From the NCBI GenBank assembly GCA_964458415.1, contig CAYWIT010000001.1, positions 186,001 through 250,000 of the forward strand: DNA of 64,000 nucleotides, read 5' to 3'. This document shows, in pieces, positions 35,148 to 44,047 of this stretch. Made by a program: the position numbers and the translations under genes. Origin of the DNA: CAYWIT01 sp964458415. Lineage in GTDB: Bacteria; Pseudomonadota; Alphaproteobacteria; Micavibrionales; UBA2020. Position 1 is the first letter of the stretch. Each line of letters starts with the position of its first letter. Below the pieces are notes generated by a model. The model saw nothing but the letters and a program-made list of their open reading frames with translations. It was not told the DNA's origin and searched no databases.

Positions 35148-35660
35148 CTATTTTTTTCGCTCTTGCTTCAAGTATAAGTCTATTGACTCATCATGACCCA
35201 TTTTTCTTAATTCGTCAAGGAAATTATATTCCGTAAACAAGTCAAGATCATTGAGTTCGCAGGCGACGGTACATAGATACCACACTTTATCTTCATGCTT
35301 GGCCATACTGACTTTCATATGGTCCTGCAGGGGGGCGTGGAGGTTGGGGTGCTTGATCCCGGCAGTTTCCTGCTGGGCCTCGCGGAGGATGCCTGTCAGC
35401 ATCAGCACAAAACGGCTGGGGCTGACGGGAATGTTCTTGTTGAATCCGATATAGACCAGCCGGCTTTCTGGCAGATAGGTTGTCGGCTGGGGCGTGGCCA
35501 TGATTCTGATCTGCACGGCTTCTTTTTGCACGAAGTCAACCAGTTGCTGTCCGTGTGGGGAGTAGTTGAGAATTTCCAAGCCCTTGGCCACCATGACGTC
35601 ATCGGCCGGCAACGGCTGGCCGGGGCGAAAGAGGTCATCCAGTGAGGGGGTCCGGTTCAT
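35148..35660 (-). CDS. Conserved-looking hypothetical protein (170 residues)
   Basis: Soluble protein with no signal peptide or membrane helix; Tyr- and Leu-rich helical segments and a charged C-terminus (LYLKQERKK). I recognise no family. It lies 8 bases after the 206-residue gene and 10 bases before the small protein B, so all three are probably one transcript. Confidence 0.6.
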   Translation of the reverse strand: MNRTPSLDDLFRPGQPLPADDVMVAKGLEILNYSPHGQQLVDFVQKEAVQIRIMATPQPTTYLPESRLVYIGFNKNIPVSPSRFVLMLTGILREAQQETAGIKHPNLHAPLQDHMKVSMAKHEDKVWYLCTVACELNDLDLFTEYNFLDELRKMGHDESIDLYLKQERKK

Positions 35661-35668
35661 TGCGCCCG

Positions 35669-36289
35669 TTATCCTTCAAGCCAGTTCTGACTGTAGGGGC
35701 TGTAGGGAAAGTGGATTCCCGTCAGCAGGAGATTTTGATCCTGAAAGGATATTTTTCCTTCCGGCGAAATCAGGATATTGGCGGAGATGAGCCCCCCGCC
35801 GTAGTAGATCGTGCCTGAAACCCTGTAAAGGCCGGATTCATGCGTCACTTTCAGCGGCCGGAAGCTGTTGACGACGCTTTGCTGCTGGTTTTCCGACAGG
35901 GATTCAAGGAAGGGCATCTTGCGCGGGTCCTTGATCAGAAAAACATCGCCTTCGCTTCCCTGCACATTGCTGAAAAAGAAATCCAGATAAGAGATGACGT
36001 TCAGCTCGTTCACGTGGATGGGGTCTTTTTCATTGGCGGTGTATATCGGATTTGCCGTTCCATCAAGGCTGATGAATTCGTCGCCGTTCCCCAGATACAG
36101 CATGCTGAAGGTCGGCATCGTGGCATAATTGACCAGCCGGTATAATTTATAATGATTATAGAAGGGCAGTACGCGTACGGAAACCTCCGTCGCTTCCTTG
36201 GAGAAAACGACGGCATCGCGATGGCCGCTCAGTTTGTTCAATACCTGATGTGCCTGCTCACGCGGTAATCTGGTCCAAGTTTGTTGCAT
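35669..36289 (-). CDS. Hypothetical protein (206 residues)
   Basis: Mixed alpha/beta soluble protein; the first 120 residues contain aromatic-rich strands (VRVLPFYNHYKLYRLVNYAT) and the end is rich in Gly, Tyr and Ser. No motif is recognised. First gene of the three-gene unknown operon. Confidence 0.6.
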   Translation of the reverse strand: MQQTWTRLPREQAHQVLNKLSGHRDAVVFSKEATEVSVRVLPFYNHYKLYRLVNYATMPTFSMLYLGNGDEFISLDGTANPIYTANEKDPIHVNELNVISYLDFFFSNVQGSEGDVFLIKDPRKMPFLESLSENQQQSVVNSFRPLKVTHESGLYRVSGTIYYGGGLISANILISPEGKISFQDQNLLLTGIHFPYSPYSQNWLEG

Positions 36290-36364
36290 AGAACCCCTTC
36301 TTTACAGCAGGGTAAAGTATAGCAACCTCATCCAAAAAGAAATAGATGAAAAATGAATGTTTCT

Positions 36365-37357
36365 TTAGACTTCAGCAACTTGCCTTAATGCAAGGCGCAC
36401 GGCAGCCGCGCCGGCATGGGGCTTGTAGGCCTCTTCGCTCAGGATACGGCGCCATTTCCGCGCCCCCGGCAAGCCTTGGTAAAGCCCGAGGATATGCCGG
36501 GTGATATCCTTGAGGGGGACGTTGTTCTGTAAAGACTTCTCGATATAGGGGAATAGCGCTTCAATAATGTCGTCCCTTGTGCGGGTGACAGGGTTCTTGA
36601 AAATATCCTGCTCAATTTGCGATAGAAACCAGGGGTTGCTATAGGCCTCGCGCCCGACCATGACGCCATCGACATGCTCCAGAGCGGTTTGAATTTCTGC
36701 TGTCGTCTTGATGCCGCCGTTGAGAATGATGGTCAGATGGGGAAAGTCACGTTTCAGGCGATAGGCGGTATCCCATTTCAATGGGGGAATGGTGCGGTTT
36801 TCTGCCGGGCTGAGGCCGTTGAGCCAGGCCTTGCGGGCGTGGATGATGAACGTTTCGCAGCCTTTTTCCGCAACCGTTCCGACAAAATCGGTCAGAAATT
36901 CGTAACTGTCCTGCTCATCAATGCCGATACGGGTTTTGACCGTGACGGGGACTGCAGGAACGGCCTGTTTCATGGCGTCAATGCAAGCGGCAACCAGTTT
37001 CGGCTCGGCCATCAGGCAGGCGCCGAATTTGCCGTTTTGCACGCGTTCGCTCGGGCAGCCGCAGTTCAGGTTGATTTCATCGTAATGGTAATTGGCAGCG
37101 ATTTTAGCGCAGGTCGCAAGATCTTTTGGATCCGACCCGCCAAGCTGCAGGGCAAGGGGATGCTCTTCCGGATTATATTCCAGTATTTCCAGCTTTTTGC
37201 CGTAGATCAGTGCCGCTGTCGTGATCATGACAGTATACAGCAGCGCATGGGGCGAAATCAGCCGCAGAAAATAGCGGTCATGTTTATCCGTCCAGCCCAT
37301 CATCGGGGCGACGGAGACAAGGTGATCTATTTTCTTGTTGAGGGAAGATATGGTCAT
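36365..37357 (-). CDS. dusA: tRNA-dihydrouridine synthase A
   Basis: 330 residues from the ATG at 37357; the frame is open further but the extra part is read from inside the ankyrin gene. FMN-binding TIM-barrel with APMMGWTDKHDRYFLR at the start and the catalytic Cys in NLNCGCPSERVQNGKFGACLM-like segment near residue 95. HARKAWLNGLSPAENR is a DusA signature. Reduces U20/U20a in the tRNA D-loop. Its start lies 10 bases after the ankyrin stop. Confidence 0.95.
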   Translation of the reverse strand: MTISSLNKKIDHLVSVAPMMGWTDKHDRYFLRLISPHALLYTVMITTAALIYGKKLEILEYNPEEHPLALQLGGSDPKDLATCAKIAANYHYDEINLNCGCPSERVQNGKFGACLMAEPKLVAACIDAMKQAVPAVPVTVKTRIGIDEQDSYEFLTDFVGTVAEKGCETFIIHARKAWLNGLSPAENRTIPPLKWDTAYRLKRDFPHLTIILNGGIKTTAEIQTALEHVDGVMVGREAYSNPWFLSQIEQDIFKNPVTRTRDDIIEALFPYIEKSLQNNVPLKDITRHILGLYQGLPGARKWRRILSEEAYKPHAGAAAVRLALRQVAEV

Positions 37358-37367
37358 GTTCTTTTTG

Positions 37368-38291
37368 TTACAGGCGCAAGGACTGCGCTGGGCGACCCAG
37401 ATTCGGGGAGGCCGCAGTTGTGGGTGGTTTATCGGTGAGGGGCTCCAGCACAGCGATGATGGCCGCATGCCCTTCCTTGCGGGCGACATCAAGCGCTGTC
37501 ATGCCAAGGTTGTTGCGGATACTGGCCAGCGCACCGGCAGCGATCAGGTCACGGACGATGTCGTTTTGTCCTTTCGCGGCAGCGCAAATCAGGGCCGTGT
37601 TGCCATGAACATTTTGCATGTTGAGGTCGGCACCGGCCGTGATGATATCGTGCACAAGGGGGGCAAGATTTTCGTCAATAGCGAAGATCAAGGCGGTGTT
37701 GCCCTTTTTCCCCTGCAGGTTCAGTTTTGCGCCGGCCTCCATCAGCCGTCGCGCTATTTTTTCGTTTCCCCAATAGATAGCCGTTGTGAGCGCAGTCATG
37801 CCCTCATCATCTTGCAGGTCCAGTTTTGCCCCGGCCTTGATAAGGCATGCGGCAATTTTTTCTTTTTCCGGCGTCATGGGAACAAGGACACTGCCGAGCC
37901 GACCTGTCACGCTTTCAATGAGGGCGGTAGATTGATCGATACCGCCGCGACAGTCGAGATCTGCCCCAACGGCGAGCAATTTCTCGACAACAGCACTCTT
38001 GCCTTCCTGTGCTGCATGGATCAGCGGTATTCTGGTATCGTGGTTGTAACGGACATTCGGGTTAGCCCCCGCCTTTGCCAGGACCTCGATGATGTCCGCG
38101 AAGCCGTTTTGCGCGGCCCACGCGAGCGGGGTATAACCGTCTTCCGTTTTCGTTTCCACGTCTGCACCTGCTTTGATCAGGTAGCGAACTTTTTCCTTGT
38201 CGCAGGTGCTGGATGAGACTTCGTTCAGGAGGTCAATGCCGAGCTGTTTGGAAGACTTGATTTTTATGAAGGCTTTAGACAACGGACCCAT
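37368..38291 (-). CDS. Ankyrin-repeat protein
   Basis: 307 residues with seven to eight ankyrin repeats (GYTPLAWAAQNG, IPLIHAAQEG, MTALTTAIYWG, NTALIFAIDEN, NTALICAAAKG, MTALDVARKEG). No export signal. TTAGGAGAATGTC precedes the ATG. The N-terminal cap resembles that of the ankyrin protein at 19281-19844. It may share a transcript with dusA. Partner unknown. Confidence 0.88.
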   Translation of the reverse strand: MGPLSKAFIKIKSSKQLGIDLLNEVSSSTCDKEKVRYLIKAGADVETKTEDGYTPLAWAAQNGFADIIEVLAKAGANPNVRYNHDTRIPLIHAAQEGKSAVVEKLLAVGADLDCRGGIDQSTALIESVTGRLGSVLVPMTPEKEKIAACLIKAGAKLDLQDDEGMTALTTAIYWGNEKIARRLMEAGAKLNLQGKKGNTALIFAIDENLAPLVHDIITAGADLNMQNVHGNTALICAAAKGQNDIVRDLIAAGALASIRNNLGMTALDVARKEGHAAIIAVLEPLTDKPPTTAASPNLGRPAQSLRL

Positions 38292-38436
38292 GACATTCTC
38301 CTAATATCCGGAAAATAGAAAGGAATTTGAATTATGTCAATGTTTAAATTTCGCCGCAGGCCGCCACGATTTTTATATTATTATGCAATATTTTAAAATA
38401 CAGACGTCCCGGAAAACGGCAGTTATGAGGGTATTA

Positions 38437-38562
38437 ATGAGAAACTTTATGCGCATTGTCGTGTTGGAGGCTATTTTCTTCCTTGTTGCTGTTTCCGATA
38501 TGGCCGGAGGCGAGATGAAAAATAACGATTGGCATCTTTTCGCTTTATGCTTATTCTTGTAA
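38437..38562 (+). CDS. Possible short upstream ORF (41 codons)
   Basis: Frame from ATG 38437 to TAA 38560-38562 with a hydrophobic start (IVVLEAIFFLVAVSDMAGG). It ends one base before the ATG of the SH3-domain gene, which lacks its own clear ribosome site, so it could couple translation. No homology is known and it may be spurious. Confidence 0.25.
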   Translation: MRNFMRIVVLEAIFFLVAVSDMAGGEMKNNDWHLFALCLFL

Positions 38563-38563
38563 A

Positions 38564-39070
38564 ATGTTCAAGAAACAACGCTTTATAGCCCTTGTCTGGT
38601 TGATTTTAATGGTGTTTTTCTCTTTTTCCGTCGTGGCGGAAGACGAGAAAGCGTCAGGTCTGCCCGTGCCGCGCTTCGTGACTTTGGCAACGGATGAAGT
38701 GAATTTGCGTACGGGGCCCGGGTTGCGCTATCCGATCCGTCTGATCGTGCGCAAGACGGGCTTGCCGGTTGAGATTATTCGCGAGTTCGATGTCTGGCGG
38801 CAGGTGCGGGACAGGGACGGGGACGAGGGCTGGGTGCATAAAAGCATGCTTTCCGGCAAAAGGGCAGTGATCGTCAAGGGTTCGGTTCAGACCTTGTTAA
38901 AAAAGCCGGCATCCGATGCGCGGCCAGTTGCCAGACTTGAACCGGGGGTGGTTGCGGGGCTGGATATTTGCCGTGCGGACTGGTGTCTGGTCGAAGTGGC
39001 TTCCTATGAGGGATGGATTGAAAGGGAAAATCTTTGGGGCGTTTATCCCGACGAGATATTCACCGAGTAG
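38564..39070 (+). CDS. Exported bacterial SH3-domain protein
   Basis: 168 residues with a signal peptide (to about residue 25, VVA|E). Two SH3-like units: the first with LATDEVNLRTGPGLRYPI and DEGWVHKSML, the second ending in YEGWIERENLWGVYP. Bacterial SH3 domains bind peptidoglycan or peptides, so it probably acts in the periplasm on the cell wall. Alphaproteobacterial proteins of this type are common and uncharacterised. Confidence 0.85.
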   Translation: MFKKQRFIALVWLILMVFFSFSVVAEDEKASGLPVPRFVTLATDEVNLRTGPGLRYPIRLIVRKTGLPVEIIREFDVWRQVRDRDGDEGWVHKSMLSGKRAVIVKGSVQTLLKKPASDARPVARLEPGVVAGLDICRADWCLVEVASYEGWIERENLWGVYPDEIFTE

Positions 39071-39088
39071 GCCATGGTATTTCCCGCG

Positions 39089-39114
39089 CATTAAATTATG
39101 GCAATAATTTAATG
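39089..39114. repeat. 11-bp A/T-rich inverted repeat
   Basis: CATTAAATTAT, a four-base loop GGCA, and ATAATTTAATG. It lies 19 bases after the SH3-protein stop. It has no T-run, so it is an imperfect terminator at best; it could be an operator. Confidence 0.55.
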
Positions 39115-39132
39115 TCATAATCAATATGACAT
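39112..39132. repeat. 8-bp inverted repeat adjoining the previous one
   Basis: ATGTCATA, loop ATCAA, TATGACAT. Its left arm overlaps the end of the first inverted repeat by three bases, so the two hairpins compete. On the plus strand CTTTTCT follows. It lies 62 bases before the next gene. Confidence 0.5.
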
Positions 39133-39193
39133 CTTTTCTATACGCCGGGCTATTTTTTGGTTAAAAGGAAAGTCAATTAAATCGAGGTTCAAA

Positions 39194-40144
39194 TTGTCCA
39201 CGCCGGATTCACAGGAAAAGCTGAAAGAGGAAGCCAAGGCCATCAGTGTCAAACTGGAAGAGCTGGTGCGCGATACGGATCCGAAAACGCGCATGGTGCG
39301 GACGGTTTGTATTTATGCGGGGCTGTTGACGGAAACGCTGCTGGAATATGAAGAGCCTGATGTGGTCATGGAGCAGGCGTTTCATCGGATTGCAGATTTG
39401 TTGCACACCGACCCAGTCGAGGAGTTTGATCAGGAAAACCTGATGCCTCTGGCGACGGCGATTGATCATGATACCGAGTTGGGGCGTCATCTGGCGCGGG
39501 GCATCGCCCGTAAGCTGCCCAAGGGGCTGGATGATATTCACGAAATCGCAATCGCCTTGATTATCAATGATTTTCCGCTGCGGGAAAAAGAAGGCTATGG
39601 CCGTGACGTTCTCCTGCGGCTGCTGGTGGAAACAACGATTGCTGCACTGACCTATGAAATGGCGACGCAGGATTTTTGCGATCTTCTGATCGAGGAGTTT
39701 ATGGCGGAGGGGCGCACTCCCTCGGAAGCCATTCTGGCGCTTTCTGCCGTGGCGGGGCATTATCTGGCGCAGGCGGAGGCTGTTATGGCTTTGCCGGAAG
39801 GCGTCGAGACCGAGATCACGAATGTCATGATCCGCGAATCTATCCGGCACGGGACGCCGGGGTCGCGGCAATGGAGCACTTTGGCGGCCTCCAACGATAC
39901 GCAGGGTAATAATGTTTCGGAATATCTGGGCGAACTGAAGCCGCAGGTGGAAGAATTCTTTGTTTTGATCGGTTTGGACGATCCGCTGGGACGTGTCGTT
40001 GCTGTGGCCAAGGCCGTGGGACGGATGGTGGCGGTCATTACTATTGAAGATGTTGGACAGATCCATCCAAGTATTGCAAAATCGCTGGCAAAAACCGGCA
40101 TGATTCTGGGATCAAAATACAGGGAACAGGCGGTAACGGCCTGA
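39194..40144 (+). CDS. Hypothetical acidic helical protein (316 residues)
   Basis: Cytoplasmic-looking, mostly helical and acidic; no signal peptide, membrane helix or known motif. The start is the TTG at 39194, seven bases after GAGG; no upstream ATG fits. A C-terminal segment (LGRVVAVAKAVGRMVAVITIEDVGQI) is more hydrophobic. It precedes fabA by 50 bases, so it could be the first gene of that unit, with no evidence of a link to lipid synthesis. Confidence 0.65.
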   Translation: MSTPDSQEKLKEEAKAISVKLEELVRDTDPKTRMVRTVCIYAGLLTETLLEYEEPDVVMEQAFHRIADLLHTDPVEEFDQENLMPLATAIDHDTELGRHLARGIARKLPKGLDDIHEIAIALIINDFPLREKEGYGRDVLLRLLVETTIAALTYEMATQDFCDLLIEEFMAEGRTPSEAILALSAVAGHYLAQAEAVMALPEGVETEITNVMIRESIRHGTPGSRQWSTLAASNDTQGNNVSEYLGELKPQVEEFFVLIGLDDPLGRVVAVAKAVGRMVAVITIEDVGQIHPSIAKSLAKTGMILGSKYREQAVTA

Positions 40145-40194
40145 AATTATAACGGCGTGTGTGGAGGATAAAACTCTGGCAATGGAGCATCGTA

Positions 40195-40755
40195 ATGCAA
40201 AACCTGAAATTGAAAGCCACTGAAGAAAAAGTCATGAATCATCAAAAAAAATCCAGCTATAGCTATGAAGACCTGCTGTCCTGCGGCAGGGGAGAGTTAT
40301 TTGGTCCCGGCAACGCAAAATTGCCGCTACCGCCGATGCTGATGTTCGACCGCATTACCGAAGTCAGCGAAACAAGCGGAACGTATGACAAGGGCGTGAT
40401 CGTGGCTGAGCTGGATATCAAGCCGGATCTGTGGTTTTTCCAGTGCCATTTCCAGGGGGATCCGGTGATGCCGGGTTGTCTGGGTCTGGATGCCGTCTGG
40501 CAATTGCTCGGGTTTTATCTGGGCTGGACGGGCGCTCCCGGTTCCGGCCGTGCGCTGGGCGTCGGCGAAGTGAAATTCTCCGGTCAGATTCTGCCGGAAG
40601 CCAAAAAAGTCATCTATCGCGTCAATCTCAAGCGCGTGATCAACCGCAAGCTGGTGCTGGGCATTGGCGACGGTGTGGTCGAAGTGGACGGCAAAGTGAT
40701 TTATGAAGCCGCAGATCTCAAGGTCGGCTTGTTCGAAAATCCGCGGAGCCTGTAA
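40195..40755 (+). CDS. fabA: 3-hydroxydecanoyl-ACP dehydratase/isomerase
   Basis: Near-identical motifs to FabA: SYEDLLSCGRGELFG, the catalytic His in CHFQGDPVMPGC (with the Gly-Cys-Leu-Gly-Leu-Asp that follows) and GRALGVGEVKFSG. It dehydrates and isomerises C10 intermediates to start unsaturated fatty acids. ATG at 40195 has TGGAG; an internal ATG at 40234 would give the more usual length of 173. Followed by fabB and fabI. Confidence 0.96.
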   Translation: MQNLKLKATEEKVMNHQKKSSYSYEDLLSCGRGELFGPGNAKLPLPPMLMFDRITEVSETSGTYDKGVIVAELDIKPDLWFFQCHFQGDPVMPGCLGLDAVWQLLGFYLGWTGAPGSGRALGVGEVKFSGQILPEAKKVIYRVNLKRVINRKLVLGIGDGVVEVDGKVIYEAADLKVGLFENPRSL

Positions 40756-40793
40756 CCGGCAAATTCAACCAGAAGATTGAAAAAGGATATCGC

Positions 40794-42008
40794 ATGAAAC
40801 GCGTCGTTGTCACGGGGCTGGGCATTATTTCCTGTATCGGGAACGATCAGCAGACAGTCACCGAATCTCTGAAAGAAGGGAAATCTGGTATTGTTTTCGC
40901 GCCGAAATACGCCGAGATGGGATTCCGCAGCCATGTGCACGGCCAGCCGAATATCAATCTGGAAGAAGCTATCGACCGCAAGCTGTTGCGTTTTATGGGC
41001 GATGGTGCCGCTTACAACTATCTGGCCATGCAGCAGGCAATTGCCGATGCGGGACTGGAAGAAAAAGACATTTCGCATGAACGTTCGGGGCTGATCATGG
41101 GGTCGGGCGGGCCTTCGACCAAAAACCTGCTGGAATCCTTTGACGTCGCGCGTGAAAAAGGCGCCAAGCGTATCGGGCCTTATATGGTGACGCGCTGCAT
41201 GTCATCGACCAACTCGGCGACGCTGGCGACGCCGTTCAAGATCAAGGGCGTCAATTATTCCATTACCTCGGCCTGCGCGACGTCGGCGCATTGTATCGGC
41301 AATGCGGCGGAACTGATCCAGTGGGGCAAGCAGGATATCGTTTTTGCCGGTGGGGGCGAGGAACTCGACTGGACGCTGACGCTGTTGTTCGACGCGATGG
41401 GGGCCTTGTCATCCAAGTACAATCACGAGCCGCAAAAGGCGTCCCGTGCCTATGACAGCAACCGCGACGGTTTTGTGATCGGCGGCGGCGGCGGTGTTCT
41501 GGTGCTCGAGGAAATGGAACATGCCAAGGCGCGCGGCGCGAAAATCTATGCCGAACTGACGGGCTATGGCGCGACATCGGATGGTTACGACATGGTGGCG
41601 CCATCGGGCGAGGGAGCGATGCGCTGCATGAAGCAGGCCATTGCGACAGTCAAGGGCAAGATCGACTATATCAACACGCATGGGACTTCGACGCCGGTCG
41701 GGGATGCGGCGGAATTGAAGGCGATGAAAGAAGTGTTCGGCGCGGAAGTACCGCGTTTTAGCTCGACCAAATCCCTGACCGGGCATTCGCTGGGGGCCAC
41801 GGGTGTGCAGGAGGCGATTTATTCGCTGTTGATGATGAAGCACAATTTTATCTGCGCTTCGGCCAACGTCGAAACGCTTGATCCGGAAGCGGAGGGGCTG
41901 CCGATCGTGACGCAGCGGATGGATAACGTGAAGCTGGATAATGTGATTTCCAACAGCTTTGGCTTTGGCGGAACGAACTGCACGCTCGCGTTCTCGCGGC
42001 ATGAATGA
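40794..42008 (+). CDS. fabB: 3-oxoacyl-ACP synthase I
   Basis: 404 residues. Active-site Cys in SACATSAHCIG near residue 160 and the two His in NTHGTSTPVGD and SLTGHSLGATG. Start RVVVTGLGIISCIGND is standard for FabB. It elongates the cis-3-decenoyl intermediate from FabA. An AAAGGA site precedes the ATG. Confidence 0.96.
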   Translation: MKRVVVTGLGIISCIGNDQQTVTESLKEGKSGIVFAPKYAEMGFRSHVHGQPNINLEEAIDRKLLRFMGDGAAYNYLAMQQAIADAGLEEKDISHERSGLIMGSGGPSTKNLLESFDVAREKGAKRIGPYMVTRCMSSTNSATLATPFKIKGVNYSITSACATSAHCIGNAAELIQWGKQDIVFAGGGEELDWTLTLLFDAMGALSSKYNHEPQKASRAYDSNRDGFVIGGGGGVLVLEEMEHAKARGAKIYAELTGYGATSDGYDMVAPSGEGAMRCMKQAIATVKGKIDYINTHGTSTPVGDAAELKAMKEVFGAEVPRFSSTKSLTGHSLGATGVQEAIYSLLMMKHNFICASANVETLDPEAEGLPIVTQRMDNVKLDNVISNSFGFGGTNCTLAFSRHE

Positions 42009-42041
42009 AAAATCATGAGCGACAAGCAAGGGTAATAAAAA

Positions 42042-42866
42042 ATGACTGAAAAACTTATGGCGGGAAAGCGCGGGCTGATCATGGGGGTCGCGAACGAGCG
42101 GTCGATTGCCTGGGGGATCGCGCAGACGCTGCACGCGCATGGCGCCGAGATTGCTTTTACTTATCAGGACGATGCATTTGGCAAACGGGTCAAGCCGCTG
42201 GCGGAAGGGATTGGCGCAAAACTTGTCATCCCGTGTGATGCGTCTTCCGAGCAGGATCTCGACCGCGTATTCGCCACGTTGGAAAAGGAGTGGGGCAGAA
42301 TTGATTTTGTCGTTCATTCCATCGCCTTTTCAAATAAGGAGGAACTGAAGGGGCATTATGTCGATACCAGCCTCGAAAATTTTCTCACCTCGATGCATAT
42401 CTCCTGTTATACGTTCACCTCGGTGGCAAGGCGCGCCAAGGACCTGATGACAGAGGGCGGCAGCATGATCACGCTGACTTATCTGGGGGCCGAGCGGGTC
42501 ATGCCGAACTATAATGTGATGGGCGTGGCCAAGGCGGCGCTGGAGGCATCGGTGCGTTATCTTGCCGCCGATCTGGGGCCATTGGGCATTCGTGTCAATT
42601 CCATTTCCGCCGGTCCGATGCGCACGCTGGCGGGCGCCGTCATCGGCAATGCGCGCTATACGTTCAAATTTACCACGCAGGCAAGCCCGCTCGGCCGCCC
42701 CGTGACGCTGGAAGAGCTGGGCAATACCGGGCTTTATTTCCTCTCGGATCTGTCGTCAGCCGTGACGGGTGAAAACCATCATGTGGATTGCGGCTTCAAT
42801 GTGATCGGCATGCCGCGTCAGGAAACCATCGATGATATTGCCAAGGGCGGCAATGGCGGGGAATAA
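42042..42866 (+). CDS. fabI: Enoyl-ACP reductase (NADH)
   Basis: 274 residues. GVANERSIAWGIAQ binds the cofactor, and LTYLGAERVMPNYNVMGVAK gives the catalytic Tyr and Lys of FabI. It completes the fatty-acid elongation cycle and is the known target of triclosan-type inhibitors. Coupled to fabB by a 33-base gap with AAGGGTAATAAAA. Confidence 0.96.
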   Translation: MTEKLMAGKRGLIMGVANERSIAWGIAQTLHAHGAEIAFTYQDDAFGKRVKPLAEGIGAKLVIPCDASSEQDLDRVFATLEKEWGRIDFVVHSIAFSNKEELKGHYVDTSLENFLTSMHISCYTFTSVARRAKDLMTEGGSMITLTYLGAERVMPNYNVMGVAKAALEASVRYLAADLGPLGIRVNSISAGPMRTLAGAVIGNARYTFKFTTQASPLGRPVTLEELGNTGLYFLSDLSSAVTGENHHVDCGFNVIGMPRQETIDDIAKGGNGGE

Positions 42867-43452
42867 CGGGGGCCGGATCTGGCTTCTGTTCCTTGTTGTG
42901 GCGGCGATCTGGTTTGTCTGGCCGGAGCCTTCGGTTGATGTACCGCCGGGGGATCTGGTTCTGACGCCGCCTCTGCAAACGAATACAAATGCAGCGCCTT
43001 TTATCTTCCGGGGGCATACGGTCAGTCCTTTGGCGGAATTTGATATTTCCGCACGGGTGCTGGGCAAGGAAATTTATCGCTTCGATCGCGAATCCGAAGT
43101 TTCTCCGGTGGATCTGGCGCTGGGGTGGCAGGCGATGTCGGATTCACTGGTGTTGGACGAAATCGACATCTCGCAGGGCGGACGTTTTTATACGTGGTAT
43201 ACAAAAACATTTCCCGTTTCGCGCGCCGAAATCGAAACGCAAAGCGCCAATATGCACATGATTCCGTCCACAGACGAGATAGAGGGCACGCTGAAAGGTA
43301 TTCCCATCAATGCCGTGATCCGGATCAAAGGCTATCTTGTCAGGGTCACGGACGAGACGGGCTGGACATGGCAGTCGTCCATGACGCGCGGTGATACCGG
43401 CTTCGCGGCCTGTGAGCTGATCTGGGTAAAAAGTCTGGAGCGGATCAGATGA
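42853..43452 (+). CDS. Membrane-anchored protein of unknown function
   Basis: 199 residues from the ATG at 42853, 14 bases inside the fabI end; an ATG at 42832 is also in frame. One N-terminal membrane helix (IWLLFLVVAAIWFVW) is followed by a periplasmic domain. The region from about residue 45 (FRGHTVSPLAEFDISARVLG, then EIYRFDRESEVSPVDLALGW) resembles a family of bacterial proteins often found near hydrogenase or transport genes without known role. Overlap with fabI suggests co-expression. Confidence 0.7.
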   Translation: MAGNNGGRIWLLFLVVAAIWFVWPEPSVDVPPGDLVLTPPLQTNTNAAPFIFRGHTVSPLAEFDISARVLGKEIYRFDRESEVSPVDLALGWQAMSDSLVLDEIDISQGGRFYTWYTKTFPVSRAEIETQSANMHMIPSTDEIEGTLKGIPINAVIRIKGYLVRVTDETGWTWQSSMTRGDTGFAACELIWVKSLERIR

Positions 43453-43854
43453 TTACAGAGGTTTAAGCCGCTGCATAAGCGAGCTTTGACTGTAGTCTTC
43501 GCATTCATCAAAAGCTTTTACAGCTAGTCTGTTGATCTTGTTCTGGAACTTTTGGTTTAAGGCGGTCCGCTTGTAATCATTCGCCAAGGCTGTGATATAG
43601 GCGCCGTTCACGTAAGTTGCGGAGGTCGCGGTATCAAAATAGGCACCCTTCATGCCGTTGCCTGACAAGGCCGCCTTAAGGCCGAAGGCAAGACCGGCAG
43701 CGACGCTCAAAGGCTTGTCTACAAGATTTAAAAAAACCTTTTCGCTCGTTGTCAGGGTTTCATTGTAATGGGCATTGGTTTTTTGCCGCCATTCCTTAAG
43801 CGAAACGACTTTATCTGCGGCGATGTTGAACGACTGGCTGATTTGCTTGCTCAT
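43453..43854 (-). CDS. Hypothetical protein (133 residues)
   Basis: Soluble, mainly helical protein with a Gly/Ala-rich middle (VAAGLAFGLKAALSGNG). No family is recognised. AGAGGGCC precedes the ATG. It ends base-to-base against the convergent gene at 42853-43452 with no terminator. Confidence 0.6.
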   Translation of the reverse strand: MSKQISQSFNIAADKVVSLKEWRQKTNAHYNETLTTSEKVFLNLVDKPLSVAAGLAFGLKAALSGNGMKGAYFDTATSATYVNGAYITALANDYKRTALNQKFQNKINRLAVKAFDECEDYSQSSLMQRLKPL

Positions 43855-44047
43855 TTTTTGGCCCTCTGAAAGGTATTCTGTGAATCTTGATTTTCGTAGC
43901 GTAGCAACAAAAAATTATTATGTCAAGCATTATTTAAAATCTACGCCTGTCAAAAACTTCTGGTAAAAAAGTGAAGAACCCTTAATATAGTTTCTGGATT
44001 TTAACTGGTTGAAAATGCTTTCTATTTTACGAACGAGGATCAAGATT

